DNA of 64,000 bases from Paenibacillus xylanilyticus. Its GTDB lineage: Bacteria; Bacillota; Bacilli; Paenibacillales; Paenibacillaceae. The position numbers were made by a program, and so were the translations under genes. The number at the start of each line of letters is the position of its first letter. The first letter of the stretch is position 1. This document shows, piece after piece, positions 53,057-61,694 of this stretch. The DNA is taken from the NCBI RefSeq assembly GCF_013359935.1, contig NZ_JABMCB010000190.1, positions 434,001 through 498,000 of the forward strand, given 5' to 3'. The notes under the pieces are model-generated. The model made no database searches. It saw nothing but the letters and a program-made list of their open reading frames with translations, and was not told the origin of the DNA.

Positions 53057-54571
53057 ATGAGAAGAGTGACGCTATTATTACTAATATTCATTCTGAGTAT
53101 CGGCGCGTCAGGCCAAGCCTTGGCCTACGCAACAGTGGACTCAGGCAAAGGCATCATTGAAGACCCTGCACTGGAGAACGGATTGAAACTGATCTTGAAC
53201 AAACCGGTAGATCTACCCCTGACCTCCGCCGATCTGGAGCAGCTTACCGTTGTTGACCTGAGTAATGCAGGCATACAAAGTCTAGCGGGACTGGAATATG
53301 CAACCAACCTGACCCACCTCCGCCTATACGGCAATGAGATTAGCGATCTGACACCGCTGCAGCACCTAAGCCAGCTTCGGGAAATCGACGTACGCAACAA
53401 TTACATTACTTCCATCGATGCACTCGCTGAATTGAAAGAACTTGGACGGCTGTACATCAGCAACAACTCCATATCTTCCATAGAAGTGGTTCGTGGATTC
53501 ACCCGTTTACATACGTTTCATGCTAGCGGCAATCAGATTAGCAGTCTCTCCGCTTTGTCTGATCTCGATGATCTGAAGTGGCTGGAGATCTCCAACAACG
53601 AGATTAGAGACCTGACTCCTGTAGCGAACCTATCCGGGCTGCAGAAGCTTAATGTAGCAAACAACCGGATTCAATCACTCGATGCGTTGACCGATCTGCC
53701 GAACACACTGTTGGAATTAAACGTGGCAGGCAACGGGATTTCCGACCTGACCCCACTGGAGCATATGACGCGTCTTCGGGCACTTGACATCTCGGGTAAC
53801 CAGATCCAGAACATTAAGTCGATTGAAGGACTGGTGAAGTTAGCCGAGCTCAATGCCGAATCCAATCAGATCTACGATCTGGAGCCACTACGTCAATTAA
53901 ACAGGCTGGAAGTGCTGAAGCTCGCGAACAACCGGGTATGGGATCTGACACCGATTGCCGATATTACTTTCACGCAGGCTAATGCGATGAATACCGTACA
54001 GGACATCGGAGCTTCCACTTCTGTAGCTCCGAACGTGCAGACTCCAGTAACGGAGCCGGAATCTCCAGGATTGACTGTACAAAACAATTACCTCGACGTA
54101 TCGGGTGGGAGCAGTACCATGGGTCTGCTTAACCAGATGAATGTGCGGGAGCAGAAGCGTACTCCGCAGGGCCGTTTCCAACGCCTGATTGAAGGGTCCA
54201 CTACTGCTTATGTCGGTGATCGCACATATGCACTGGAAGCCGCTCCTTTTATCCATGAAGGACGTACCTATGTACCCTTGCGGTTTGTGTCCGAGCAACT
54301 GAATGCCCGTGTAAACTGGGATCAGAGCAAAGAGGAAGCCGTGATCACACAAGGCGATAAAACCATCCGCTGGACCGTCCGCAACAAACAGGTGATTGTG
54401 GATGATGCACTCATGATGAATGATGCACCCTTGCTGATGGTAAACGGTACAGCATTCGTGCCTGTGCGCTTCGTTTCGGAGCAGCTTAACAGCACTGTCG
54501 GTTATATCGGAAGAAGCAAAACGATTCTGATTTTCGAAAATAGACAGATCGATAATAATGTACAGTCCTAG
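53057..54571 (+). CDS. Secreted leucine-rich-repeat protein with stalk domain
   Basis: 504 residues. Signal peptide (cleavage near ALAYA, residue 24), then a cap and about ten internalin-type 22-residue leucine-rich repeats (62-305; NNEIRDLTPVANLSGLQKLN pattern), a linker, and two copper-amine-oxidase-type stalk motifs (YVPLRFVSEQLNARVNW near 405, FVPVRFVSEQLNSTVGY near 467). No SLH, LPXTG or lipobox, so anchoring is unclear. Internalin-like LRRs usually bind proteins. GGAGGG precedes the ATG. Confidence 0.9.
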   Translation: MRRVTLLLLIFILSIGASGQALAYATVDSGKGIIEDPALENGLKLILNKPVDLPLTSADLEQLTVVDLSNAGIQSLAGLEYATNLTHLRLYGNEISDLTPLQHLSQLREIDVRNNYITSIDALAELKELGRLYISNNSISSIEVVRGFTRLHTFHASGNQISSLSALSDLDDLKWLEISNNEIRDLTPVANLSGLQKLNVANNRIQSLDALTDLPNTLLELNVAGNGISDLTPLEHMTRLRALDISGNQIQNIKSIEGLVKLAELNAESNQIYDLEPLRQLNRLEVLKLANNRVWDLTPIADITFTQANAMNTVQDIGASTSVAPNVQTPVTEPESPGLTVQNNYLDVSGGSSTMGLLNQMNVREQKRTPQGRFQRLIEGSTTAYVGDRTYALEAAPFIHEGRTYVPLRFVSEQLNARVNWDQSKEEAVITQGDKTIRWTVRNKQVIVDDALMMNDAPLLMVNGTAFVPVRFVSEQLNSTVGYIGRSKTILIFENRQIDNNVQS

Positions 54572-54577
54572 AAGGTC

Positions 54578-54630
54578 AAAAAAGCCTCCCTCATGTATTT
54601 CTCGTACGAGATACATAAGGAAGGCTTTTT
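54578..54630 (+). terminator. Rho-independent terminator after the LRR gene
   Basis: A long imperfect hairpin, AAAAAGCCTCCCTCATGTAT with ATACATAAGGAAGGCTTTTT. Confidence 0.9.
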
Positions 54631-54672
54631 CTGTTTTGCTTTACATTGCGTTATATTAATATCCTTGATGCC

Positions 54673-54928
54673 TTAAAACAAGTTAATATAGTCGTTCGGC
54701 TCAATCAAAAACTCAACAAGAAACCCTGAAATGGCTATCAGAACACCTATAAAAACATTAGTTTTTCGTTCACTTAATCCTGATTTCCCGCATAATAAAA
54801 CAAACAATATTAGAAATAGTAAATACCATAAATTTTGCCTACCTACATTGCCTCCTAATATCTCCGAAAACCAGGTTGATAAGCTAAGTGCCAATAATAT
54901 CAAAGGTTCCTAATTTTATTTTTTTCAA
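54673..54928 (-). pseudogene. Small membrane protein with an apparent frameshift near the start
   Basis: AAGGAAGTG is six bases before TTG 54928, which begins MKKIKLGTFDIIGT and then hits a stop. Removing one T of the TTT near 54902-54905 continues it as MKKIKLGTLILLALSL into the 76-codon downstream frame (STWFSEILGG, then LWYLLFLILFVLLCGK, then VFIGVLIAISGFLVEFLI; ends NDYINLF). It looks like one intact small membrane protein of three helices broken by a single-base insertion. A sequencing error is equally possible. Family unknown. Confidence 0.55.
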
Positions 54929-55033
54929 TGTTAACACTTCCTTTTTTTAAGCAATTACTTGGCTGTGTTAACGACCGGATTTACGAAGATTGAAGCAGTT
55001 TTACACGTGAACTTAAGTCCTCTTTCCTGCTCC

Positions 55034-55966
55034 TTAATCCCGACTCACATTCCAGTTTGCCAGCATACCTCTCGCCATTTCCATCGTCGATTCTTCCCCT
55101 GTGGTTAAAGCAAATTTGGCAACCAGTGCCGGGTAAGCAGCCCACTGTTCCCGAATATGCTCAAACATCTGAGGCCATGTCCTTCCCCCTGCCTTCTCGT
55201 ATCGCTTCAGCAGATCCCGCAGCCCATCATCTTGGAAAAGTCCATATAGGATTACAAAATCCTTACCCGGATCAGCGATCTCCGCTTCCGTCCAGTCGAT
55301 AAGTCCGGTTACCCGCTGTGTATCATTGACGATGATATGCGGTGGGTGCAGATCGCCATGATTAAACGTCGAGTGCTTCGGCCAATAGCTGCCTACAGAC
55401 AGCCACACCGTCCAGCGTTCCGCTAGTTGGTCCGGTACCGTAAAATTCTTTTTAATCTCCTCTATATTTGCCGCAAATTCTTTGCGGGTCTCCATAGGGG
55501 TCTTGATCCGAACTCCGCCCTTGGCCGCCTCCTCAGGATCAATGTTGTGCAATGCGGCAAGTGCAGCAGCCAGTGAATCCATGAACTCGTCAGACAAGGT
55601 CTCCTGCGGGAAGCGCCATGCATATCCTGCACCAGCAGGATCTACCACGGCAATCGGGTCACCATCCAGTAGTGGATAAGCGATCAGTTCGGGCGTGCAG
55701 ATTCGCCAGTCCGGTACCTGTGCCGGAATACTCCCCCGGACCACGTCCAGCACTTTACGCTCATTCTGGGCTCGCTCCCATACGTCGTCACGCCGCGGCT
55801 GACGCAAAACCCACTTTTGTCCATCCTCATCTGTAGCGAAGGCAACCCTGAAATCCATCCCGGACTCGTTGATTTCCATCGATTCCTTACGGATTCGAAG
55901 CCCATTTTGTTCAGCCAGCAACCATATATTCTGTATAAAATCCACCTGTTCATATGACTTTGTCAT
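55034..55966 (-). CDS. mph: Macrolide 2'-phosphotransferase
   Basis: 310 residues, aminoglycoside-phosphotransferase fold. Catalytic loop FNHGDLHPPHIIVND (His-Gly-Asp at 203-205; the following residue normally Asn-rich) and metal motif GLIDWTEAEIADPGKDF (Asp 224). The same motifs occur in Mph proteins that inactivate macrolides with GTP. Start ATG 55966 with GGGGAGG seven bases upstream. The gene is preceded by a leader with an arrest-type peptide and a terminator about 25 bases before the ribosome site, pointing to drug-induced attenuation. Confidence 0.9.
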   Translation of the reverse strand: MTKSYEQVDFIQNIWLLAEQNGLRIRKESMEINESGMDFRVAFATDEDGQKWVLRQPRRDDVWERAQNERKVLDVVRGSIPAQVPDWRICTPELIAYPLLDGDPIAVVDPAGAGYAWRFPQETLSDEFMDSLAAALAALHNIDPEEAAKGGVRIKTPMETRKEFAANIEEIKKNFTVPDQLAERWTVWLSVGSYWPKHSTFNHGDLHPPHIIVNDTQRVTGLIDWTEAEIADPGKDFVILYGLFQDDGLRDLLKRYEKAGGRTWPQMFEHIREQWAAYPALVAKFALTTGEESTMEMARGMLANWNVSRD

Positions 55967-55989
55967 ATCCAAACCTCCCCTATTCCTTG

Positions 55990-56030
55990 GAAAAATAAAA
56001 AAATAAAAAACACAGACATTCCTGCCTGTG
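55990..56030 (-). terminator. Attenuator terminator in the mph leader
   Basis: On the minus strand CACAGGCA, tetraloop GGAA, TGTCTGTG (one G-U pair) followed by TTTTTTATTTTTTTATTTTT. It sits between the leader peptide and mph, so the gene is expressed only if it is avoided. Confidence 0.88.
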
Positions 56031-56168
56031 CCTTGATCTCGGATTAGGGGTATACCTAAATGTGTGCAGTCTCAGTAGTAGTACATCAAAGAACCACTCT
56101 CACGCAAGAGTGTCCACTACCATTAACGGCATACGTGTAAATAGGCAAACTTCTCCCGATGATCTGCA

Positions 56169-56177
56169 CACAGGCAG
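56169..56177 (-). promoter_or_regulatory. Antiterminator strand of the mph leader
   Basis: On the minus strand CTGCCTGTG is the exact complement of CACAGGCAG (56022-56030), the 5' arm of the attenuator terminator. Pairing of the two would block termination. Confidence 0.65.
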
Positions 56178-56209
56178 TACAACAGCAAGCGCAAACAAGC
56201 GTTTCGCTA

Positions 56210-56236
56210 CTATCTCAATCGGAAAAAATTTGCCAC
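56210..56236 (-). CDS. mph leader peptide MANFFRLR
   Basis: Eight codons starting at GTG 56236 with GGAGGG six bases upstream, ending in TAG. The Arg-Leu-Arg end is the +x+ motif at which macrolide-bound ribosomes stall, as in ErmDL (MTHSMRLR). A stalled ribosome here would change folding of the downstream leader, freeing CTGCCTGTG to open the attenuator. Too short for homology; support is the motif, ribosome site and position. Confidence 0.75.
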   Translation of the reverse strand: MANFFRLR

Positions 56237-56568
56237 ACGTATCCCTCCGTTCAGTAAGTTACCCCCATGGTAACACATTCCAATTCCTGGTTCCAGCATA
56301 TATTGGATTATTTTCGTTACATGAATTACAAGGAGCCTAATTGGGATGGTTCTAAGAAACTCCCCTCTTCCGAAGAATCCTATAAATATCAATTGCTCCG
56401 TTAGCCTCCGTGCATATAGAGTATAATGAATAGGGTATACGATATATGTACGGTGCAATGCTTGTATATAAGCGTTTGTTTTCAATCCATTTCCCACTGA
56501 TTGGGATACAATTCCGGGATTGATGCATTATGCTCCTGTATTCAAAACTAACGCAAAAGAGGTTAACG
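56237..56568. other. Divergent promoter region between mph leader and helicase gene
   Basis: About 330 AT-rich bases. TATA-like boxes on both strands (minus-strand TATACT near 56418-56425; plus-strand TATAAT near 56421) without a convincing -35. No gene recognised. Confidence 0.4.
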
Positions 56569-58017
56569 ATGAGCAAGCAACAATTTAAAGATTATAAACT
56601 TAGTGAAGAAATTGTCAGAGCACTGGATAGTCTGGGCTATGAAACACCTACCGAGGTTCAGACTGAAGTTATTCCGGTAGCTCTGGAGAATAAGGACCTT
56701 GTAGTCAAATCCCAGACAGGTAGCGGTAAAACGGCCGCCTATGGCATTCCGATCTGTGAGCTGGTCGAATGGAATGAAAACAAACCCCAGGCTTTGATTC
56801 TCACACCAACCCGGGAACTAGCCTTGCAGGTAAACGAAGACATCACCAATATTGGGCGCTATAAGCGGATCAAATCCACTGCACTATACGGACAGTCTCC
56901 TTTCCATATCCAGAAGGCAGAGTTAAAACAAAGAACACATGTCGCCGTAGGAACACCGGGACGTGTGCTGGACCATATCGAACGCGGCACATTGCCGCTT
57001 GAACGCATTGCCTATCTCGTGATCGACGAGGCCGATGAAATGCTGAATATGGGCTTTATCGAGACAGTACAGGCCATTATTCAGGCCTTGCCTCGCGAGC
57101 GTGTGACGATGTTATTTTCCGCTACATTCCCTGAGGATGTTGCCCGTCTCTCACGCAAATACATGAATGATCCGGCAGAGATTGAGATCAAAGCAAGTGG
57201 TCTCACAACAGCAACAATAGAACATGAGGTTATTCGTGTGTCTGAAGTCAACAAAACCGCTGTACTGCAGGACCTGTTTATTGTGGGGAATCCGGACAGC
57301 TGCATTGTGTTCTGTCGTACGCAAGAGAACGTGGATAAACTGTTCCGGGTCATGGCTGACCTGGACTATCCAGCAGATCGGATCCATGGGGGCATGGAGC
57401 AGGATGAACGAATCGAAGTGATGAATGCGTTCCGAAGAGGACAGTTCCGTTATTTGGTCGCAACCGATGTAGCTGCGCGAGGGATTGATATCACGAATAT
57501 CACCCATGTCATCAACTATGATATTCCGCTGGAAAAAGAGAGCTATGTGCATCGCACAGGCCGTACGGGACGTGCTGGCAAGACGGGTAAAGCCATTACG
57601 CTCGTTACCCCGAAGGATGGCAGACGCCTGGCTGAGATTGAATCCTATATCGGATTCGAAATTCCGGTTGTTCCAGCGCCTTCCGAGGAGGCTGTCGATC
57701 GTTCCAGGGAAGAATTCGAGAAGCGCCTGAAAATTGTACCTGAACGCAAAAAGGACAAGCGCGAGCAGCTGAACCAGCAGATCATGAAGCTGAATTTCAA
57801 TGGCGGCAAGAAGAAGAAGCTGCGTGCCGTGGACTTTGTAGGTACCATTGCCAAACTGGAAGGCGTCACCGCAGATGATATCGGGATTATTACGATTCTC
57901 GATAATGTAACCGATGTGGAGATTCTGAACGGCAAAGGCCCGCTTGTGCTGCAAATGATGCAAAATACAACGGTCAAGGGTAAACAGCTGAAGGTTCGTA
58001 AAGGTAAGCACGCGTAA
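56569..58017 (+). CDS. dbpA: DEAD-box RNA helicase DbpA/YxiN type
   Basis: 482 residues. Helicase motifs: Q motif (YETPTEVQTEVIP), I SQTGSGKT, Ia PTRELALQ, Ib TPGRVLDH, II VIDEADEML, III FSATF, V VATDVAARGIDI, VI HRTGRTGRAG. A C-terminal RNA-binding domain (about 405-482, KKLRAVDFVGTIAKLEGVTA) is the DbpA/YxiN type that targets 23S rRNA hairpin 92, so it likely acts in large-subunit assembly. Start ATG 56569 after AGAGG. Confidence 0.93.
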   Translation: MSKQQFKDYKLSEEIVRALDSLGYETPTEVQTEVIPVALENKDLVVKSQTGSGKTAAYGIPICELVEWNENKPQALILTPTRELALQVNEDITNIGRYKRIKSTALYGQSPFHIQKAELKQRTHVAVGTPGRVLDHIERGTLPLERIAYLVIDEADEMLNMGFIETVQAIIQALPRERVTMLFSATFPEDVARLSRKYMNDPAEIEIKASGLTTATIEHEVIRVSEVNKTAVLQDLFIVGNPDSCIVFCRTQENVDKLFRVMADLDYPADRIHGGMEQDERIEVMNAFRRGQFRYLVATDVAARGIDITNITHVINYDIPLEKESYVHRTGRTGRAGKTGKAITLVTPKDGRRLAEIESYIGFEIPVVPAPSEEAVDRSREEFEKRLKIVPERKKDKREQLNQQIMKLNFNGGKKKKLRAVDFVGTIAKLEGVTADDIGIITILDNVTDVEILNGKGPLVLQMMQNTTVKGKQLKVRKGKHA

Positions 58018-58044
58018 GCTCGGCAAATATATCGACCGGAGTTT

Positions 58045-58074
58045 AAGAGGGAGTGCCATGTGGCACTCCCTCTT
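58045..58074 (+). terminator. Rho-independent terminator after dbpA
   Basis: AAGAGGGAGTGCC, loop ATGT, GGCACTCCCTCTT, perfect 13-base stem, then ACTGATTTTT. Confidence 0.92.
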
Positions 58075-58082
58075 ACTGATTT

Positions 58083-58208
58083 TTACTGTCCGGGATTGGT
58101 GACATTCGCCTGTACAAACGCTGCAATGTCATTTGAGTATTCATCCCACTGGCAGCCTATATTTCTGATCCACGGATATCGCTTCAATCGTACAGCCAAC
58201 CCGGGTAA
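58083..58208 (-). pseudogene. Possible C-terminal remnant of an unknown protein
   Basis: 41 codons ending YPWIRNIGCQWDEYSNDIAA then FVQANVTNPGQ and a stop, with protein-like composition. No ribosome site; upstream it is closed by a stop. It follows the lipoprotein gene in the same direction. Not recognised; may be chance. Confidence 0.25.
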
Positions 58209-58242
58209 CTACATCCGGCTTCGCATCGTACATCGTATCATG

Positions 58243-58836
58243 CTACTCTTTTACCTCATAAGCGATATTTTGCAGTTCTTTGATATTATAGGTGTCATCC
58301 TGAATGCGCCATTCGCCTTGGTCCTGTAAAAAGGTGATATCACCTGATAACGGTATGTTTTTCAACTGTTTGCCTTCACGATCTGCAAAGACCAGATTTA
58401 GTTTGTATTCTACGAGGATCCAATCGTTCTTGCTCTCTTTAATCTCAACCAGTATATTTTCCGGATGCAGTAGAGCCTTTTCCTTGTCTGCCACCAGTAA
58501 AGGTAACGTTGCATACCGATTAGCCATATAGGACTCATAGTTCTTCTCCGTCAAAAACGGCTTCATCGTCTCCCCTTTGGCCAAGAGCCCCTCCACAGTA
58601 AGTGTATCTTCATAATCCGCGTAATCCACAGTCAATTCCGTTTTTTTATACTCCAATGACATGTCCAGAGCCTTCTGTTCATCCTGGGCTGTAGCTTTCT
58701 GGTTCGTCTCCATACTCGGCTGATTAGTTGGAGGTGTAGTTTCTTGAGCATGATCGATCGTCTCGGATTCCGTACAACCCATGATCATTGCCGATGAGAG
58801 CAGCACCGCACTCATAACACAGACTAACTTACGCAT
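58243..58836 (-). CDS. Hypothetical lipoprotein
   Basis: 197 residues. Lipobox MIMGC (Cys 21), Thr/Gln/Pro-rich linker, then an NTF2-like or DUF-type alpha+beta region with YKKTELTVDYADYEDTLTVE and WILVEYKLNLVFADREGKQL. Family not identified. AAAGGG lies upstream of the ATG. Confidence 0.82.
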   Translation of the reverse strand: MRKLVCVMSAVLLSSAMIMGCTESETIDHAQETTPPTNQPSMETNQKATAQDEQKALDMSLEYKKTELTVDYADYEDTLTVEGLLAKGETMKPFLTEKNYESYMANRYATLPLLVADKEKALLHPENILVEIKESKNDWILVEYKLNLVFADREGKQLKNIPLSGDITFLQDQGEWRIQDDTYNIKELQNIAYEVKE

Positions 58837-59104
58837 AGTTGATCAAACCCTTTCGCGTCTTCATTAATTCAATTATCACCTTTATTTGGTTAAAATGTCC
58901 AGTGCTTTGGCACTTTCGAATGAATTACGCATCCGGTTGCATAAAGCTGGTTCTCCATATTAGGGTGTGTTATAGTCGACGTGAAGTGATTTGGAGGGGA
59001 TAACTATGCTAAACACAATCATGACGTCTGGACCCATTTTTGAAGGATAGCGCCTGCTGGTCCAATAACTGCGTATTTCCTTCACCCGTGAAGGTGTGAA
59101 TGCC

Positions 59105-59965
59105 ATGTCAGCATATCAAATCGTTCCCATGGTATATGATTCCAAGGAACAGATTCATTCAATTATTTTACTTGAACAACAATGTAAACAGCTCGATTCC
59201 ATTCATCTGAAGGCAGACCTTGATCATATCAGCAAAAAAGATGGAGACCACGCTCTCCTATGTTATCGGGAAGGCAAACTGGTTGGACTCCTAAGTTGGT
59301 ATCCCTCTGACGGTGTAACCGGAAATATTAATGCCATTGTGCATCCGCATAATCGCCGCAAAGGTGTGTTTCGCAGATTACTGATGCGTGCCATCGAAGA
59401 TATGAAGCCACAGGGAATTAACCAGCTCAGCTATCGCGTACCTCAGAGCTTACCCTCTGGGTTTCGTACTGCTCAGTCGCTTGGGGCTGTTCATGATCGT
59501 TCGGAGTATTCGATGCAGCTTGTGAACATATCCTTTCCGGGTGTCGGACGCGTTGAGCTCACCTTGTCTGCTGCCGAAGCACAGGATTTTGAATTTATGG
59601 TCACCTGCTCAGCTCAGGCCTTTGGAGATTCGGAGGAATGGACACGTGACTATTTCACACAAACGGCAGAACCCAGCCGGGTAACCTATGTGGCCTGGAA
59701 AGATGGTTTGCCTGTTGGATTGATCCGAATCAATTCCATTAATGAGACAACCGCATTCATTCATAACTTCTGTATCCTGCCTGCATACCAAGGCCAGAAG
59801 CTGGGGCGTCAGGTTTTGACTCTGCTGGTGGAACTGCTTCTGAAGCAGAACTATATGGATATTCGCTTGTCCGTTGTAACTGAAAATGAACGTGCTCTGA
59901 ATTTGTATCGTAGTGTTGGCTTCGAGGTGAATACCGAGTATCAATATTTCATCGGCAGCTTCTAA
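59105..59965 (+). CDS. Tandem GNAT acetyltransferase
   Basis: 286 residues with two GNAT domains. The first is at about 10-145 (NAIVHPHNRRKGVFRRLLMR), the second at about 150-286 (FCILPAYQGQKLGRQVLTLL; ENERALNLYRSVGFEV). Only the second has the full Q/R-x-x-G-x-G/A acetyl-CoA loop; the first reads RRKGVFR. Substrate unknown. Start ATG 59105 has AAGGTG eight bases upstream; GTG 59096 is a weaker alternative. Confidence 0.85.
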   Translation: MSAYQIVPMVYDSKEQIHSIILLEQQCKQLDSIHLKADLDHISKKDGDHALLCYREGKLVGLLSWYPSDGVTGNINAIVHPHNRRKGVFRRLLMRAIEDMKPQGINQLSYRVPQSLPSGFRTAQSLGAVHDRSEYSMQLVNISFPGVGRVELTLSAAEAQDFEFMVTCSAQAFGDSEEWTRDYFTQTAEPSRVTYVAWKDGLPVGLIRINSINETTAFIHNFCILPAYQGQKLGRQVLTLLVELLLKQNYMDIRLSVVTENERALNLYRSVGFEVNTEYQYFIGSF

Positions 59966-59980
59966 CGAGTGATGCAGCGA

Positions 59981-60013
59981 GACGGTTTTCCCACCAAGGA
60001 AAACGGTCTTTTT
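59981..60013 (+). terminator. Rho-independent terminator
   Basis: GACGGTTTTCC and GGAAAACGGTC arms (one mismatch), then TTTTT; an outer GCAGCG/CGCTGC pair extends it. Confidence 0.8.
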
Positions 60014-60126
60014 GCGCTGCTGTTCCTCAGCGATTTGTAAATTTGAAGATCAACTTATATCCATCAAACGTTTCTCCGTATAACTCTTCATGAATATATA
60101 AGGAACATTAATAATTGTTCTTTCCA

Positions 60127-60159
60127 CAAAAAAAACCACATTAGACTTCTCTAATGTGG
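60127..60159 (-). terminator. Rho-independent terminator
   Basis: CCACATTAGA, loop of four, TCTAATGTGG, with a long T run on the minus strand. Confidence 0.92.
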
Positions 60160-60169
60160 CTTGTCTTCC

Positions 60170-60436
60170 TTACCTTTTGGAATACACAATTTTCTTGATA
60201 CTGTCGATGGATAAAAAGAACTTTTCGGTTAGTTCATCCATGGACACACCTGCAGCAAAAAGGCGGCGAATGTGCTCATTCCGCTTGTTTACAACGATTC
60301 TGCTGCCCGAGTTTTCGCCCCACTTTTTGTGCGCATCCTTGGGCTTCGGAATGTAGACCAATCCCCCTGGGATGTGTCGTTGTATTTCCTTCAATAATTC
60401 TTCTGGCAAAATGGCATCTGCATTTATATATTTCAT
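60170..60436 (-). CDS. CD3324-family small HTH-like protein
   Basis: 88 residues: MKYINADAILPEELLKEIQR, YIPKPKDAHKKWGENSGSR and LSIDSIKKIVYSKR match the CD3324 family, with a resolvase-like C-terminal helix-turn-helix. Probably a small regulator; function unknown. Start ATG 60436 after AAGGAG. The 280 bases upstream hold nothing recognised. Confidence 0.85.
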   Translation of the reverse strand: MKYINADAILPEELLKEIQRHIPGGLVYIPKPKDAHKKWGENSGSRIVVNKRNEHIRRLFAAGVSMDELTEKFFLSIDSIKKIVYSKR

Positions 60437-60716
60437 GTTGCTCCGCTCCTTAAATTTGGTCTTTAAGGCAGCAGAGTCACACGATGCACTTATATACATT
60501 TTTTGCTGGCGGAAGAAGGATCAAGGCTCTATGCAAACAACCGCCGTTGTCCATCGCATGAACTCTGCATAGAGCGGATCGTGAAACCTCTTATGAATCG
60601 AATCATGGTAGCCCCCCATTCCGGCATTCCTGCATAGGTGCTGCTTCATCTGCACTCTTAACCATTCGATAAATGCAATTGAATATCCTTTTAACGAAAC
60701 TACCACCCTATAGGCA

Positions 60717-61619
60717 TCATGAATACTGGTTTAAACTCTTCTCCAGCATCTCTCGGACAGCTTGCTGCAATGCCGGTGGCGAGATTACCTTCACTTCGGG
60801 ACCATAGGCAAGGAGCTTACGGGCTGTAAACGGGAATTCCTCTGGTGGAACCAGCCCTCGCCATTCATTGCCTTGAATCGACTGGAACAGCACGTCTGAA
60901 TGCGCAAGCCTCGTCCCAAACTCAGTGAAGTGCAGCACCACTTCTACAGCCTTCCTGTCATCTGAGGTCTTCAACCACGCTTGAAGACTAGGAATTGACT
61001 CATCTATGGAGTCCAGCAATTTCAGCTGCTGCATACGGTCCACGCGATACAACAACACGCGCTCCCTATGACGAGCGGGCATGTACCAATATCCATCATC
61101 ATAATAAATGCCGATGGGATAAGCCTCTATTTTTTTATAACCGTTCCGGGAATGATACGTAAATTCAATTTCTCTTTTATCTATGGCTGCATTCAAAATC
61201 TCAGTCGTTAACGTCTCTGTGTGCTTACCCGGATGCTGTACAAACGTCACATGTTCCCTCATTCGCACAATCAGATCCTGTACATCCTGCGGCAGCGTGG
61301 AGAAATATTGTTCTGCCAAATGCTCGCGCATCGACCCATACGGGAAATCCGGCACCTGCTGCAAATATTCGATCATCATGAACAGACCCAGTGCCTCGTT
61401 CTGTGTAAGTTGAAGTGGTGGCAAAATTCGATTGGGCAGAACCTGGTAACCGCCATTCACACCCACCTCTGTATACAAAGGAAAACCCAGCGTCTGCAGC
61501 GCATCCAGGTCACGCTGAATGGTACGGATCGATACATCAAATCGCTCTGCCAGTTCACGGGCCGTAAATTTTTTTCTTGAATCCATCAATCTCATAATGG
61601 CGAGTTTCCGACTATTCAT
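60717..61619 (-). CDS. YafY-type regulator (HTH plus WYL domain)
   Basis: 300 residues. N-terminal HTH_11 (FTARELAERFDVSIRTIQRD), middle WYL domain with YDDGYWYMPARHRERVLLYR, and a C-terminal WCX extension. WYL domains sense ligands or nucleic acid. It diverges by 75 bases from a dihydrofolate-reductase-like gene, its likely target. Confidence 0.88.
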   Translation of the reverse strand: MNSRKLAIMRLMDSRKKFTARELAERFDVSIRTIQRDLDALQTLGFPLYTEVGVNGGYQVLPNRILPPLQLTQNEALGLFMMIEYLQQVPDFPYGSMREHLAEQYFSTLPQDVQDLIVRMREHVTFVQHPGKHTETLTTEILNAAIDKREIEFTYHSRNGYKKIEAYPIGIYYDDGYWYMPARHRERVLLYRVDRMQQLKLLDSIDESIPSLQAWLKTSDDRKAVEVVLHFTEFGTRLAHSDVLFQSIQGNEWRGLVPPEEFPFTARKLLAYGPEVKVISPPALQQAVREMLEKSLNQYS

Positions 61620-61694
61620 TATTTCAGCACCTAACTACGTCAATATTTGTCATAGTTCAAGTGTATCATATGAAACAGAAGGGAGCGATGAATA

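Noticed and set aside
53897..54616. 239-codon minus-strand frame over the LRR gene
   Set aside because: Antisense shadow; it also spans the terminator of the LRR gene.
56210..56497. 95-codon minus-strand frame ending in the mph leader peptide
   Set aside because: It shares frame and stop with MANFFRLR, but its upstream part has no ribosome site and no protein-like pattern. The short GTG start has a good site.
57151..58059. 302-codon minus-strand open frame
   Set aside because: Antisense to the dbpA helicase gene; no motif and no ribosome site.
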